A stretch of 64,000 bases of DNA from CAJQQK01 sp965224225 (GCA_965224225.1 CBDCZF010000032.1:203844-267843); one strand, 5' to 3'; shown: positions 51,338 to 60,940, numbered from the stretch's first letter. Numbers and translations: made by a program. The notes: generated by a model from the sequence alone, not told the origin.

Positions 51338-53572
51338 ATGCCCGAACTCCTGATCGAACTCGCTTCCGAAGAAATCCCGGCGCGCATGCAGCAGCGCGCG
51401 GCCGATGACCTGAAGCGGCTGGTGACCGATGGCCTTAAGGCCGCCGGCCTCGACGTCGGCGCCGGGCAGGCCTATGCAACGCCGAGACGACTGGCACTGG
51501 TGATCGACGACGTCCCCGAATTGTCACCGGCCATCTCCGATGAACGCAAAGGCCCGCGCGTCGGCGCACCCGACAAGGCCATCCAGGGCTTTCTGCGCGG
51601 TGCCGGGCTCACATCGATCGATCAGGCCGAAGTTGTATCGGATCCCAAGAAAGGCGATTTCTACGTCGCCCGCATCGACAAGCCCGGCCGGACGGCAAGC
51701 GAGATCGTTGCCGAGCTCGTCCCGGAGGTCTGCGCGAAATTTCCGTGGCCGAAATCGATGCGTTGGGGTGCCGGCGACTTCAGCTGGGTCAGGCCGCTCA
51801 ATTCGGTGATCTGCCTGCTCGACGGCAAGGTCGTGCCGTTCGAGATCGCGGGTGTTGCTGCGGGTGATGAAACGCACGGCCACCGCTTTCACGGCACCAA
51901 GCCGTTCGCCGTCAAGAACTTCGAGGACTACGGCACCAAGCTCAAGAAATTCAAGGTGCTGCTGCCGACCTCGGAGCGGGCCGCCGCCATTGCCGAGCAA
52001 GCCGAAGCTGCCGCCGAAGCAGCCGGCCTCGAACTGGTCGCGGACGATGCACTCGCACTCGAGAACGCCGGCCTCACGGAATGGCCGACGGTGCTGATGG
52101 GCAGCTTCGACGAAGCCTTTCTCGACGTGCCGGCGGAATGCCTGATCACTTCAATGCGCACGCATCAGAAGTGCTTTTCATTGCGCGACCCCGAGACCGG
52201 CCGCCTTGCCAACAGGTTCCTGTGCGTGACCAACCTGATCGCAGCCGATGACGGCCGCCAGATCATCGCCGGCAACGAGAAGGTGATCCGGGCCCGCCTG
52301 TCGGATGCCAAGTTCTTCTGGGACCAGGACCTGGCCCGGCCGCTCGACGAGATGGCATCCGAACTCGAGGCTATCACGTTCCACGCCAAGCTTGGCACGC
52401 AGAAGGACAGGGTCGAGCGGATTGCCGAGCTTGCCCACCAGATCGCCGGCGCCGTCGATGCCGATCAGGACGCAGCCCGCCGGGCCGCCCAACTCTGCAA
52501 AGCCGATCTCGTTTCCGACATGGTCGGCGAGTTTCCCGAGCTGCAGGGCCTGATGGGCCGCTATTATGCGGAAAGGGGCGGCATCCGGCCCGAAATCGCG
52601 CGGGCATTGGAACTACACTACAAGCCCAAAGGCCCGACCGACACCGTGCCGACGGAAGACGACGGCGACAGCGTCGCGATCGCCGTGGCGCTCGCCGACA
52701 AGCTCGACACGCTGGTCGGCTTCTGGGCGATCGAAGAAAAACCGACCGGCTCGGGCGATCCCTATCAATTGCGTCGCGCTGCGCTCGGCGTTATTCGGAT
52801 CGTGTTGGAAAACGATCTCAGGGTACCGATGCTGAAAACGCTGATCGGCCCCATGATAAGCGTCACAATCAAGCAGCGGGCCAAGGAAATCGACAAGGCG
52901 GCACCGACATTATTGGAGACCGCTCAGTCGATCACAGTCAACACCCCGACGTTCAGAGAGGTCGTCGACGAATGGATCCGGCAGGCCGGCGCGCTCGATG
53001 ATCAAGAAGAGGTCGACCTGCTGTTCGATCGGGCCTCACATCAGGTCAACGACCTCCTCTCCTTTTTCGCCGACCGTCTGAAAGTCCACCTACGCGAGGA
53101 GGGCGTGCGCCACGACCTGATCGATGCCGTCTTCGCCCTTCCCGGCCAGGACGATTTCGCGCTGATCGTCAAGCGTGTCGAAGCCCTTGGTGACTTCCTC
53201 GAAACGGATGACGGTGAAAACCTGCTCGCCGGGGCCAAGCGGGCAGCCAACATCCTAACCATCGAGGAAAAGAAGGACGACCGCTCCTACGAAGGCACGC
53301 CCGACGGCAAATTGCTCTCAGAGCCTGCCGAACGCGCCCTCGAAGCAGCCATTGCCAAGGTCAAGTTCGACACCGCCGCCGCCATTGACGTCGAAAACTT
53401 CGAAGGCGCGATGCGCGCCCTCGCCGAACTACGCGAACCGGTCGACACCTTCTTCGACAAGGTCAAGGTCAACGACGACGACGCAAAAGTGCGCGAGAAC
53501 CGGCTGAAGATGCTCTCCGAGATTCGGGCGGCGACGTTCAACGTTGCTGATTTTTCGAAGATTGCGGGGTGA
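51338..53572 (+). CDS. glyS: glycine-tRNA ligase beta subunit
   Basis: The 744-residue protein is the beta subunit of the bacterial alpha2beta2 glycyl-tRNA synthetase. It starts MPELLIELASEEIPARMQ and has the family segments ATPRRLALVIDDVP, PKSMRWG, EWPTVLMGSFDEAFLDVP, MRTHQKCFSL and the HD-type central region AQLCKADLVSDMVGEFPELQGLMGRYYA. The alpha subunit gene glyQ, often next to glyS, is not upstream here; the preceding gene is a 5'-nucleotidase-like protein. Confidence 0.97.
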   Translation: MPELLIELASEEIPARMQQRAADDLKRLVTDGLKAAGLDVGAGQAYATPRRLALVIDDVPELSPAISDERKGPRVGAPDKAIQGFLRGAGLTSIDQAEVVSDPKKGDFYVARIDKPGRTASEIVAELVPEVCAKFPWPKSMRWGAGDFSWVRPLNSVICLLDGKVVPFEIAGVAAGDETHGHRFHGTKPFAVKNFEDYGTKLKKFKVLLPTSERAAAIAEQAEAAAEAAGLELVADDALALENAGLTEWPTVLMGSFDEAFLDVPAECLITSMRTHQKCFSLRDPETGRLANRFLCVTNLIAADDGRQIIAGNEKVIRARLSDAKFFWDQDLARPLDEMASELEAITFHAKLGTQKDRVERIAELAHQIAGAVDADQDAARRAAQLCKADLVSDMVGEFPELQGLMGRYYAERGGIRPEIARALELHYKPKGPTDTVPTEDDGDSVAIAVALADKLDTLVGFWAIEEKPTGSGDPYQLRRAALGVIRIVLENDLRVPMLKTLIGPMISVTIKQRAKEIDKAAPTLLETAQSITVNTPTFREVVDEWIRQAGALDDQEEVDLLFDRASHQVNDLLSFFADRLKVHLREEGVRHDLIDAVFALPGQDDFALIVKRVEALGDFLETDDGENLLAGAKRAANILTIEEKKDDRSYEGTPDGKLLSEPAERALEAAIAKVKFDTAAAIDVENFEGAMRALAELREPVDTFFDKVKVNDDDAKVRENRLKMLSEIRAATFNVADFSKIAG

Positions 53573-53698
53573 GCGCACGCTGGGAGAGGGCTGGTGATAG
53601 ATCGCAGCATCGGACAAGCCTGAAAAATGTCAGCATGTCGCCGAAAACCCCGTTTTGCCGCTTTGCGCGATGCCTGAAACGCTTTTATAACTTTGCCC

Positions 53699-53721
53699 AG
53701 CCCCGGTAGGTCACCGGGGCT
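53699..53721 (+). promoter_or_regulatory. hairpin in the leader region of purA
   Basis: The arms AGCCCCGGT and ACCGGGGCT form a perfect nine-base stem with loop AGGTC, 24 bases upstream of the purA start. Preceded by TTTTATAACTTTG, it could end transcription from glyS or lie in the purA leader. No T-run follows. The rest of the 173-base gap shows nothing clear. Confidence 0.4.
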
Positions 53722-53745
53722 TCGCTGTGTCTGAGAGGAGCAATC

Positions 53746-55038
53746 ATGGCCAATGTCGTGGTGGTCGGCGCCCAATGGGGCGACGAAGGCAAGGGCAAAA
53801 TCGTCGACTGGCTCTCCGAACGCGCCGATACCGTCGTGCGCTTCCAGGGCGGGCACAATGCCGGCCACACGCTGGTAATCGGCAACCAGACCTACAAGCT
53901 TTCCCTGCTGCCCTCGGGCGTCGTGCGACCGGGCAAGCTCGCCGTGATCGGCAACGGCGTGGTCGTCGATCCATGGGCGCTTGCAGACGAGATCGAGAAG
54001 CTCAAGGGCCAGGGCGTGACCGTCGATCCATCCAACTTGCGCGTTGCCGAAAACGCGACGCTGATCCTGCCGCTGCACCGCGAACTCGATCAGCTGCGCG
54101 AGGCGGCGGCCGGCACTGGTAAGATCGGCACGACGGGCCGCGGTATCGGGCCTGCCTACGAGGACAAGGTCGGGCGCCGGGCGATCCGCGTGCAGGACCT
54201 CAAGAACCTTGCAACACTCGGGCCCAAGGTCGACCGCATTCTGGTGCACCACAATGCGCTGCGCCGCGGCCTCGACAAACCCGAGGTCAAAGCCGATGAC
54301 CTGATCCGCGATCTGACCGAAATTGCGCCCAAGCTGCTGCCCTACATGGATGTTGCCTGGGATCTGCTGGACGAGCAGCGCCGGGCCGGCAAGCGCATTC
54401 TGTTCGAAGGCGCGCAGGGCGCCCTGCTCGACATCGATCACGGCACCTATCCGTTCGTCACTTCCTCCAACACGGTCGCAGCCCAGGCGGCGATCGGCGC
54501 CGGCGTCGGGCCAGGTGTGATCGGCTACGTGCTCGGCATCGCCAAGGCCTACACGACACGGGTCGGCTCGGGCCCGTTCCCGACCGAACTCGACAATGAG
54601 ATCGGCCAAAGGCTCGGCGAGATCGGCAACGAGTTCGGCACCGTCACCAACCGTGCGCGGCGCTGCGGCTGGTTCGATGCCACGCTCGTGCGTCAGACCA
54701 TCAAAGTCGCAGGCATCAACGGTATCGCGCTGACCAAGCTCGACGTGCTCGACGGCTTCGACGAGATCAAGGTTTGCGTCGGCTACATGCTCGACGGTGA
54801 ACGCGTCGACCGCCTGCCGGCCGGCCAGAACGCGCAAATGCGTATCGAGCCGATCTATGAAACGTTCGAGGGCTGGAGTGAGTCAACGAAGGGTGCACGA
54901 ACCTGGGGCGAGTTGCCGGCACAGGCGGTGAAATACGTGCGCCACGTCGAAGAGCTGATCGAGTGTCCGGTGACGCTGCTCTCGACGTCGCCCGAGCGCG
55001 ACGACACGATACTGATGCGCGACCCGTTCGAGGATTGA
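53746..55038 (+). CDS. purA: adenylosuccinate synthase
   Basis: The 430-residue cytosolic enzyme makes adenylosuccinate from IMP, aspartate and GTP in AMP synthesis. It begins MANVVVVGAQWGDEGKGKIVDW with the GTP loop, followed by VRFQGGHNAGHT and IGTTGRGIGPAYEDK. The end shows VGSGPFPTEL, NRARRCGWFD and the closing TLLSTSPERDDTILMRDPFE. GAGAGGAG is the ribosome site before ATG 53746. Both guaA and purA, the two exits of IMP/XMP, are in this window but far apart. Confidence 0.98.
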   Translation: MANVVVVGAQWGDEGKGKIVDWLSERADTVVRFQGGHNAGHTLVIGNQTYKLSLLPSGVVRPGKLAVIGNGVVVDPWALADEIEKLKGQGVTVDPSNLRVAENATLILPLHRELDQLREAAAGTGKIGTTGRGIGPAYEDKVGRRAIRVQDLKNLATLGPKVDRILVHHNALRRGLDKPEVKADDLIRDLTEIAPKLLPYMDVAWDLLDEQRRAGKRILFEGAQGALLDIDHGTYPFVTSSNTVAAQAAIGAGVGPGVIGYVLGIAKAYTTRVGSGPFPTELDNEIGQRLGEIGNEFGTVTNRARRCGWFDATLVRQTIKVAGINGIALTKLDVLDGFDEIKVCVGYMLDGERVDRLPAGQNAQMRIEPIYETFEGWSESTKGARTWGELPAQAVKYVRHVEELIECPVTLLSTSPERDDTILMRDPFED

Positions 55039-55043
55039 GTGTG

Positions 55044-56705
55044 ATGAGCGAGAATGGACCGAACAAAGGTGGCGCCCGGCGCGGAGCCGACCATGTCGTC
55101 GACGCGCTACGATCGTTCAATGTCGACACGGTCTTCTCGCTCTCCGGCAACCAGATCATGCCGGTTTATGATGCCCTGATCGGATCGGACATTCGGCTCG
55201 TCCACACGCGTCACGAAGGCGCTGCCGTCTACATGGCGGAAGCGTATGCGCAGCTCACGGATAAAGTCGGCGTGGCACTGCTGACGGCGGGGCCTGGTTT
55301 CGCGAACGGGCTCTCGGCGATGTGGTCGGCACGCGAATCGGAGACGCCGCTGGTTGTGATGAGCGGTGATGCGCCGATCAAGTTGTCCGGCCAAGGTGCG
55401 TTTCAGGAGATGAACCAGCAATCCGGTGCCCTTGCCTTCGCCAAGTCCTCGATGCGTGTCGAATACGTAGGTGACCTTTACGACGCTGTGCGTGATGCCG
55501 TCAGCCTCGCTTTGGATGGCACGCTCGGCCCGGTGCACCTGTCGCTACCGGATGACGTGCTGCGTGAGGTTTGCGAGCGGGGCGCGCCGAGCCGCCGCGT
55601 GCCAAGCACATTTATCGAAAGCCTGACACTCACGACCAGCCCGTACATTATTGACAAGATCAAGGCGGCCAACCGACCTGTCATAGTAGCCGGCCCGATG
55701 TTCGCACGGCCGAAGTGGAAGCGGATCTTTCGGCGCTTCAGCAGACTGACCGGCATTCCCTTGTTCGCTGTCGAAAGCCCGCGTGGTCTGAGAGCACCAC
55801 GCATCGGGGCGCTCGCCGACGTTCTGCCGAATGCCGATCTCGTCGTCCTTATGTCAATGACGCCGAATTTCATGCTGGGCTTCGGAACAACGGCAATTGC
55901 CGGCGATGCCGAGTTCATCTGTTTATCTGACAAGGCTGATGGCCTGGACAACGCCATTAGCCGTCTTGGTGACAAACAGGTCAAGGTCATTCCGTTCGGC
56001 GGACTGCGAGCCTTGATGGAACTGATGCCGGACGTGGAAAGCTTCGAGCGCCTGATGCCGAATAAGGCCGATCAAGGCTGGTCCGATCGGGTCATGGATG
56101 CCATTGCCTGGCGCCCGCCCGAGTGGGCCGATCTGCCGGCCGACAAGCCCCCGTTCCACGCCGCATCGGTTGCCTATGCGGTAAAGCCCTTCCTCGACGC
56201 CAATCCCGATCTCTCGCTGATCATCGACGGCGGCGAGGTCGGACAATGGTGCCAGGCGATTCTCGATACGACATACAGCGTGATCAACGGACCGTCCGGC
56301 GCGATCGGCGGCTCGATACCTTATGCCATTGCCGCCAAGGCAGCCCGGCCCGATCATCCTTCGATCGCGATCCTCGGCGACGGCACGGCCGGCTTCTATT
56401 TCATGGAGTTCGAAACCGCGATCCGTGAGGAATTGCCGTTTGTCGCGATCGTTGGCAACGATGCGAGATGGAACGCCGAGCATCAGATCCAGCTACGCGA
56501 TTACGGCGAGAACCGCACCTTTGCCTGCGAAATGCATCCGACCCAGTACGATGAAATCGCAAAGGCGATGGGCGGCTATGGTGAGAACGTCACCGAGATC
56601 GGCGAACTGGTTCCCGCGATCGAACGGGCGATCGCTTCGGGCAAACCGGCCTGCCTCAACGTCGAGATCGAGAGCGTACCGGCGCCGGTGATCCGGCAGG
56701 GCTAG
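55044..56705 (+). CDS. ThDP-dependent enzyme of the acetolactate synthase type
   Basis: The 553-residue protein has the three domains of ThDP-dependent decarboxylases/synthases. The N-terminal Pyr domain has the catalytic Glu in VHTRHEGAAVYMAEAYAQ and GPGFANGLSAMWSARES. A central Rossmann-like region follows. The C-terminal PP domain has the ThDP/Mg motif GDGTAGFYFMEFETAIREELPFVAIVGNDARWN. Acetolactate synthase, benzaldehyde lyase-type and oxalyl-CoA-decarboxylase-type enzymes are all possible. No small regulatory subunit follows. ATG 55044 is six bases after the purA stop, so the two may be co-transcribed. Dispersed repeat copy 2 begins at its stop codon. Confidence 0.87.
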   Translation: MSENGPNKGGARRGADHVVDALRSFNVDTVFSLSGNQIMPVYDALIGSDIRLVHTRHEGAAVYMAEAYAQLTDKVGVALLTAGPGFANGLSAMWSARESETPLVVMSGDAPIKLSGQGAFQEMNQQSGALAFAKSSMRVEYVGDLYDAVRDAVSLALDGTLGPVHLSLPDDVLREVCERGAPSRRVPSTFIESLTLTTSPYIIDKIKAANRPVIVAGPMFARPKWKRIFRRFSRLTGIPLFAVESPRGLRAPRIGALADVLPNADLVVLMSMTPNFMLGFGTTAIAGDAEFICLSDKADGLDNAISRLGDKQVKVIPFGGLRALMELMPDVESFERLMPNKADQGWSDRVMDAIAWRPPEWADLPADKPPFHAASVAYAVKPFLDANPDLSLIIDGGEVGQWCQAILDTTYSVINGPSGAIGGSIPYAIAAKAARPDHPSIAILGDGTAGFYFMEFETAIREELPFVAIVGNDARWNAEHQIQLRDYGENRTFACEMHPTQYDEIAKAMGGYGENVTEIGELVPAIERAIASGKPACLNVEIESVPAPVIRQG

Positions 56706-56830
56706 ATCATTTCCGACTAACGCGGAAATGATCTACCTGTCTTTTCTCTCACGGCTATTCGGCCTAACGGCCGGCCTCCGAGGGGGCGCCGCAATGCGGC
56801 GGGTCGCCTGCGCTCCCTGGTCGCCATTCC
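56703..56830 (-). repeat. ~127-bp dispersed repeat, copy 2 (inverted)
   Basis: This is the inverted partner of 19432-19558. It begins at the TAG stop of the ThDP enzyme gene. The first part folds into a hairpin with arms GATCATTTCC and GGAAATGATC, perfect in this copy. The rest reads CTCACGGCT, CGGCCTAACGGCCGGCCTCC and CGCCTGCGCTCCCT. It has no coding capacity of its own that I can support. Confidence 0.8.
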
Positions 56831-56860
56831 AGCTCAACCGGAAACGCTCAAGAAACTGAC

Positions 56861-56894
56861 GAAGGTGGCAGGACCCAAAGGTCCTGCCACCTTC
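56861..56894. terminator. 15-bp perfect hairpin between convergent genes
   Basis: The arms GAAGGTGGCAGGACC and GGTCCTGCCACCTTC enclose a CAAA loop. It is the strongest hairpin seen in the window and lies between the ThDP enzyme end and the outer-membrane protein end. A second hairpin (56986-57005, arms GGAACCGC/GCGGTTCC) lies closer to the outer-membrane gene, and a small one at 56925-56937. The 319-base gap is otherwise filled by repeat copy 2. Confidence 0.55.
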
Positions 56895-57024
56895 ATTGGA
56901 CGCGCGACAAAACGGGTCGGGCCAGTGCGCAGCGCACGGATTGCTGTGGATTGTCAGAAGTGTGGAGCGCGTTCGCGCGTCAGCCGGAACCGCCGCAGCG
57001 GTTCCGATCAAAGGGCATGGGGCG

Positions 57025-57939
57025 CTAGTTGATATCCCAGCGCAGGCCGGCACGCAGATAGTGCTCGTGCTGGTCGGCAATCGAAACGTTGGTCGAGAAG
57101 CCGTTGATGCCGAGACCGGCGCTGGTGCCGCCGACATAGAGATAGCGGTAGTTGAAATCGAGCGAGGTGATGTCGCTGACCCGGTAGCTGGCGCCGGCGG
57201 TCAGGCTGGCAGCCAGCGTCGCCGTGTACTCGCGCTGCTGCTCGGAATAGACCAATCCGGTCATCGATGAACAGCTCGGATCGGAGAGCATGTCGCAAAA
57301 CGACAAATTGGTGCGATGGCGGCGGCTGATCTCGTTGAGCGAGAAGCCGAGGCCGGCCCCAAGGTAGGGTTTCCAGCTGCCGAAGCGGGAAAAGTCGATG
57401 TAGGCGTTGGCCATGAAGATGCCTGAATGCAGGCGGGTTTCATCGTGAACGTCGCCGTTTACGATTTCACCGGTGAAACCCGGCGGAATGGAGATCGGGT
57501 TCCAATCGCTGTAAGAGAATTCGCCTTCTCGAACATGGCGCTTGCGCTGACGGATCTCGGCTGTGAAGTCCATGCGGAAATTCGGCGAGAAGTAATAGCC
57601 GGCGCCGATGCCGAAGGACGTGCGCAGGTCATCGCCGCTGTCCTGGCTGAAGATGCCGTACGGCGAGCCACCGAGACCAAATGGCTGCTGAGCTTGGCGA
57701 CCGCCATCGTCGATGCCGTAAAAGCTGCCCGAATGGTTCATGCCGGTCGAACCGTTGAGCGCCAGGCCGATGTCGGCGCGTAAATACCACTGCGCCTTGT
57801 ATTCGGGTATTGGCACGGGCGCCGGCACGGGAACGTAGGTGCCGCGCATGCCTTCGAGGCCGCCGCCGGCTTCCGCCGAAAGTCCGGTCAGAGCGGCTAC
57901 CGTAACGCCGAGCGCAAACTTGATAATCGTCTTCTTCAT
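57025..57939 (-). CDS. outer-membrane beta-barrel protein (opacity/Omp25-like)
   Basis: The 304-residue protein has a signal peptide (FALGVTVAALTGLSAEA) and then alternating aromatic/hydrophobic strands typical of eight-stranded barrels: WYLRADIGLAL, FGIGAGYYFSPNFRMDFTAE, ANAYIDFSRFGSWKPYLGAGLGFSLNE, AASLTAGASYRVSDITSLDFNYRYLYVGG and HYLRAGLRWDIN. The chain ends in Asn instead of the usual aromatic residue. Family members are surface proteins whose function is unclear. ATG at 57939 (MKKTIIK) with GAAGG upstream is the natural start; longer in-frame extension lacks signal-like sequence. Confidence 0.87.
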   Translation of the reverse strand: MKKTIIKFALGVTVAALTGLSAEAGGGLEGMRGTYVPVPAPVPIPEYKAQWYLRADIGLALNGSTGMNHSGSFYGIDDGGRQAQQPFGLGGSPYGIFSQDSGDDLRTSFGIGAGYYFSPNFRMDFTAEIRQRKRHVREGEFSYSDWNPISIPPGFTGEIVNGDVHDETRLHSGIFMANAYIDFSRFGSWKPYLGAGLGFSLNEISRRHRTNLSFCDMLSDPSCSSMTGLVYSEQQREYTATLAASLTAGASYRVSDITSLDFNYRYLYVGGTSAGLGINGFSTNVSIADQHEHYLRAGLRWDIN

Positions 57940-58141
57940 TGCCTTCGATCCCTTCGGTGGCGACGAACTCCGACTTTGCACTTCGAGCCTTGCCCGGTTC
58001 TCGAAACGACCAGGCAAAACCACTGAAACGCACGCCCTCGGGCATCACTGATTGTCAGGCAAATATCGTGGTCGGATACGCACAACTCACACGAAGTCCT
58101 GGCTCACCGGGGCATTCGGAGCTTGACGCGCTCGACTGACT

Positions 58142-58179
58142 GAGCTGCCTGCACCCAACCGGCGCGACCGAGGCAGCTC
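58142..58179. other. inverted repeat in a 395-base intergenic region
   Basis: The arms GAGCTGCCT (58142-58150) and AGGCAGCTC (58171-58179) pair perfectly across a 20-base loop. The element lies between glmM and the outer-membrane gene, both on the minus strand, so it may be a glmM 3' structure or an outer-membrane gene leader. The rest of 57940-58334 shows no supported gene. Confidence 0.35.
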
Positions 58180-58334
58180 TACACCACTGTTCAAGGGAGA
58201 TAATCGGCGAGAAGGCTTAAAAGTGGCTTAATGGCCGTGCCATAAATGAGCATGTGCTATTTGGCGGCCGGTAAGACTGGGCATTGAAGAACGGGTCGAC
58301 CCCAAGCCAGAGAGATTGCCGGCCTTCCGCCCAA

Positions 58335-59696
58335 TCAGTGATTACTGTCGGCTGCAACGCGCACGGCCTCGGCAATGTCGCCGACGACGGTCGAGACGAG
58401 ATCTTCGTCGTCACCTTCCGCCATCACGCGAATGACGGGCTCGGTGCCCGACGGGCGGATGACCAGACGGCCGGACGCGCCGAGGCGTTCCTCGCCGGCA
58501 TCGATCGCCTTTTGCACGTTGCTGTCTTCGAGCGGCTTGCCGTTCGAATAGCGCACGTTGGTCAGCAATTGCGGCACAGGTTCGAAGCGCTGGCACACCT
58601 CGCTGACCGAGCGATCGGTCGAGGCGACCACGGCGAGAACCTGCAGCGCCGAGACCAGGCCGTCACCGGTCGTCACATAGTCGGACAGCACGATATGGCC
58701 GGACTGTTCGCCACCGACGTTAAACCCGTGAGTGCGCATGTGCTCGACAACGTAACGGTCGCCAACCGGCGTGCGAGCCAGCGACAATCCGAGGCCCTTC
58801 AGATAGCGCTCGAGACCGAGGTTCGACATTACCGTAGCAACAATGCCGCCGGCGGCAAGGCGGCCCTTGCGATGCCAGCTTTCACCGATCACGGCCATCA
58901 GCTGATCGCCATCGACAATGCGGCCGCGCTCATCGACGATCACAACCCGGTCGGCATCGCCGTCAAGTGCAATGCCAATGTCGGCACGCACTTCCTTGAC
59001 CTTGTCGATCAAGGCTTCCGGCGCCGTTGAGCCACACTTGAGATTGATGTTGCGGCCGTTCGGGTCAACGCCGATTTGGATGACCTCGGCGCCAAGCTCC
59101 CACAACACCGCAGGCGCAACGCGATAACCGGCGCCGTTGGCGCAATCGATGACGATGCGCTGACCCTCCAAGCTCAGATTGCGCGGCAAGGTACGTTTGG
59201 CAAACTCGATATAGCGCTCGCGGGCGCTCTCGACTCTGGTGGCACGGCCGATCTCGTCAGCCGGCACATGCAGCTTGTCCGAGTCGGTATCGATCAATTC
59301 CTCGATCTGCAATTCGGTTTCATCGGAGAGCTTGTAGCCGTCAGCGCCAAAGAGCTTGATACCGTTGTCGTGATAGGGATTGTGGGAGGCCGAAATCATG
59401 ACGCCGATGTCCGCGCGCATCGAGCGCGTGAGCATTGCCACCGCCGGAGTCGGCAAGGGCCCGAGCAGGAAAACTTCCGCGCCAACCGCCGTGAAGCCCG
59501 ACATCAGGGCCGATTCGATCATATAGCCCGAGAGCCGCGTGTCCTTGCCGATCACCACGCGGTGGGCCGGACCGTCCTCCAGGCCGCGCAGCACGGTGCC
59601 GGCCGCCATGCCGACCTTGAGCGCCAGTTCCGACGTCATCGGATGCTTGTTGGCGAGACCGCGAATACCATCCGTGCCGAAATAGCTACGAGACAT
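58335..59696 (-). CDS. glmM: phosphoglucosamine mutase
   Basis: The 453-residue enzyme converts glucosamine-6-phosphate to glucosamine-1-phosphate for peptidoglycan and lipopolysaccharide precursors. It begins SRSYFGTDGIRGLANKHPMT. The active Ser loop is GVMISASHNPYHDNGIKLFG, the Mg loop DGDADRVVIVDERG and the phosphate-binding loop RPSGTEPVIRVMAEG. It is full length and complete. A 371-base gap separates it from the divergent parA; ftsH or folP, common neighbours elsewhere, are not present. Confidence 0.97.
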   Translation of the reverse strand: MSRSYFGTDGIRGLANKHPMTSELALKVGMAAGTVLRGLEDGPAHRVVIGKDTRLSGYMIESALMSGFTAVGAEVFLLGPLPTPAVAMLTRSMRADIGVMISASHNPYHDNGIKLFGADGYKLSDETELQIEELIDTDSDKLHVPADEIGRATRVESARERYIEFAKRTLPRNLSLEGQRIVIDCANGAGYRVAPAVLWELGAEVIQIGVDPNGRNINLKCGSTAPEALIDKVKEVRADIGIALDGDADRVVIVDERGRIVDGDQLMAVIGESWHRKGRLAAGGIVATVMSNLGLERYLKGLGLSLARTPVGDRYVVEHMRTHGFNVGGEQSGHIVLSDYVTTGDGLVSALQVLAVVASTDRSVSEVCQRFEPVPQLLTNVRYSNGKPLEDSNVQKAIDAGEERLGASGRLVIRPSGTEPVIRVMAEGDDEDLVSTVVGDIAEAVRVAADSNH

Positions 59697-60067
59697 GATC
59701 TACCCCCACTTCTATCCCCGTGACCGCATCCGGCCCGTTCAAGACTGTGCCTGCCTGCGGCGGACCGCGATGCAGTTGATTATCGAAACATTAAGCACAA
59801 CGCAGGCGCCGTGGCGAGCGAATGGGTTGCCCGGGCAACACAGCAAGGCAACGAAGCATAGTCGGCTCGCGTTAATGGCGTCCAACCAGGCGACTTAGCA
59901 TTGTAGGATTCAAGGGAATCTGCAAAGAGCATGAGCCGGCCACAAGGCTGGATCGCTGCCATTTTCGTGCCCGCCGAATCAGGCAGCCAGCAGCCCATCG
60001 AACGGCAGGACGGATGCGCTGTCCGCGGTTCGAACTGCAATTGATGCGTAACACCTGAGAGGCATGG
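59697..60067. other. 371-base divergent intergenic region between glmM and parA
   Basis: No gene is supported. Bases 59901-59910 (TTGTAGGATT, plus strand) partly match the ATTTTGTAGGATT motif seen at 6160, 22340 and 23301, but the upstream half differs. Promoters for both flanking genes must lie here; no clear pair of boxes could be fixed by eye. Confidence 0.3.
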
Positions 60068-60940
60068 ATGGCACTCTTTATCGCTGTTTCCAATCGCAAG
60101 GGCGGGGTTGGCAAATCGACCATCTCGACCATGCTTGCCTATTCCTTTGCAACCTGGTCCAACAAGAGAGTGCTGCTCATCGATCTCGATGCCCAGTCGA
60201 ATTCATCGCTGATCCTGCTTGGCGGTGAGCAGTGGATCGAGGCGCAGAAGACTTCCCACAACGTCGCCGCCTACATCGAGGACCGCCTCTATTCGATCGA
60301 ACAGACCAAGATCCGCGACTACATCCTGAATTCAGTCGGTGACGTGATCAACGATGACGGTGAGGCGCCGCCGATCGCGCTGTTGCCCGGCTCCCTGAAC
60401 TTCGAGGACATGCAGGACGAGCTGATCACGTTCTATTCGCGCAACCAGACGCCCTACAAGCAGGCGCGCAACAAGTGTGCAGAGCACTTCCGCGCCGCCT
60501 TCAGCTTTGCCCGCCGGCTTGCCGACATCGTCATCATGGACTGTGCGCCCGGTATCTCGAATGCGACGCTCGCAGCCCTCAAGCTCGCCGACAAGGTGGT
60601 CGTACCGTTCAGGCCCGATGCGGTCTCCGCCTTCGCCGTCAACCGCATCTCGACGATCATCGAAGGTCAATCCTTCGAAGCGTTGCAGGATGTCGCGCAC
60701 GGTGACCGGCGCTACATCTGCCTTGCAAATTACGTCCGCCCCGGCGGCCGCGACACGATCTACATCGACGAAATTGCCCACGACCACCCGATGCTCGAGA
60801 CACAGGTACCGGCAATGCCCGACGTCGCCGATGCCTTCGACTTCCTGCTCGAGCCGACCACGCTCGACGACAAGTATGGCGACGCGGCCGCGACACTTCG
60901 TGCTCTACACGGTGAGCTGGCGACAAAGCTCGGTGTATAG
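60068..60940 (+). CDS. ParA/MinD-family partitioning ATPase
   Basis: The 290-residue protein has the deviant Walker A loop SNRKGGVGKSTISTM at its N-terminus, an A' motif LIDLDAQSNSS and the Walker B-like VIMDCAPGISNATLAAL. It resembles orphan ParA proteins that position cargo such as chemoreceptor arrays, carboxysomes or storage granules. No parB or origin-like cluster is next to it. The next gene, 91 bases downstream on the same strand, encodes a basic Lys/Ala-rich protein that could be its partner. Usual chromosomal parA sits beside gidB and parB, so this is not the chromosome-segregation copy. Confidence 0.85.
   Translation: MALFIAVSNRKGGVGKSTISTMLAYSFATWSNKRVLLIDLDAQSNSSLILLGGEQWIEAQKTSHNVAAYIEDRLYSIEQTKIRDYILNSVGDVINDDGEAPPIALLPGSLNFEDMQDELITFYSRNQTPYKQARNKCAEHFRAAFSFARRLADIVIMDCAPGISNATLAALKLADKVVVPFRPDAVSAFAVNRISTIIEGQSFEALQDVAHGDRRYICLANYVRPGGRDTIYIDEIAHDHPMLETQVPAMPDVADAFDFLLEPTTLDDKYGDAAATLRALHGELATKLGV

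Noticed and set aside
53287..54837. Long open frame (516 codons) on the minus strand
   Set aside because: It is antisense to glyS and purA, both certain genes, and has no recognisable family.
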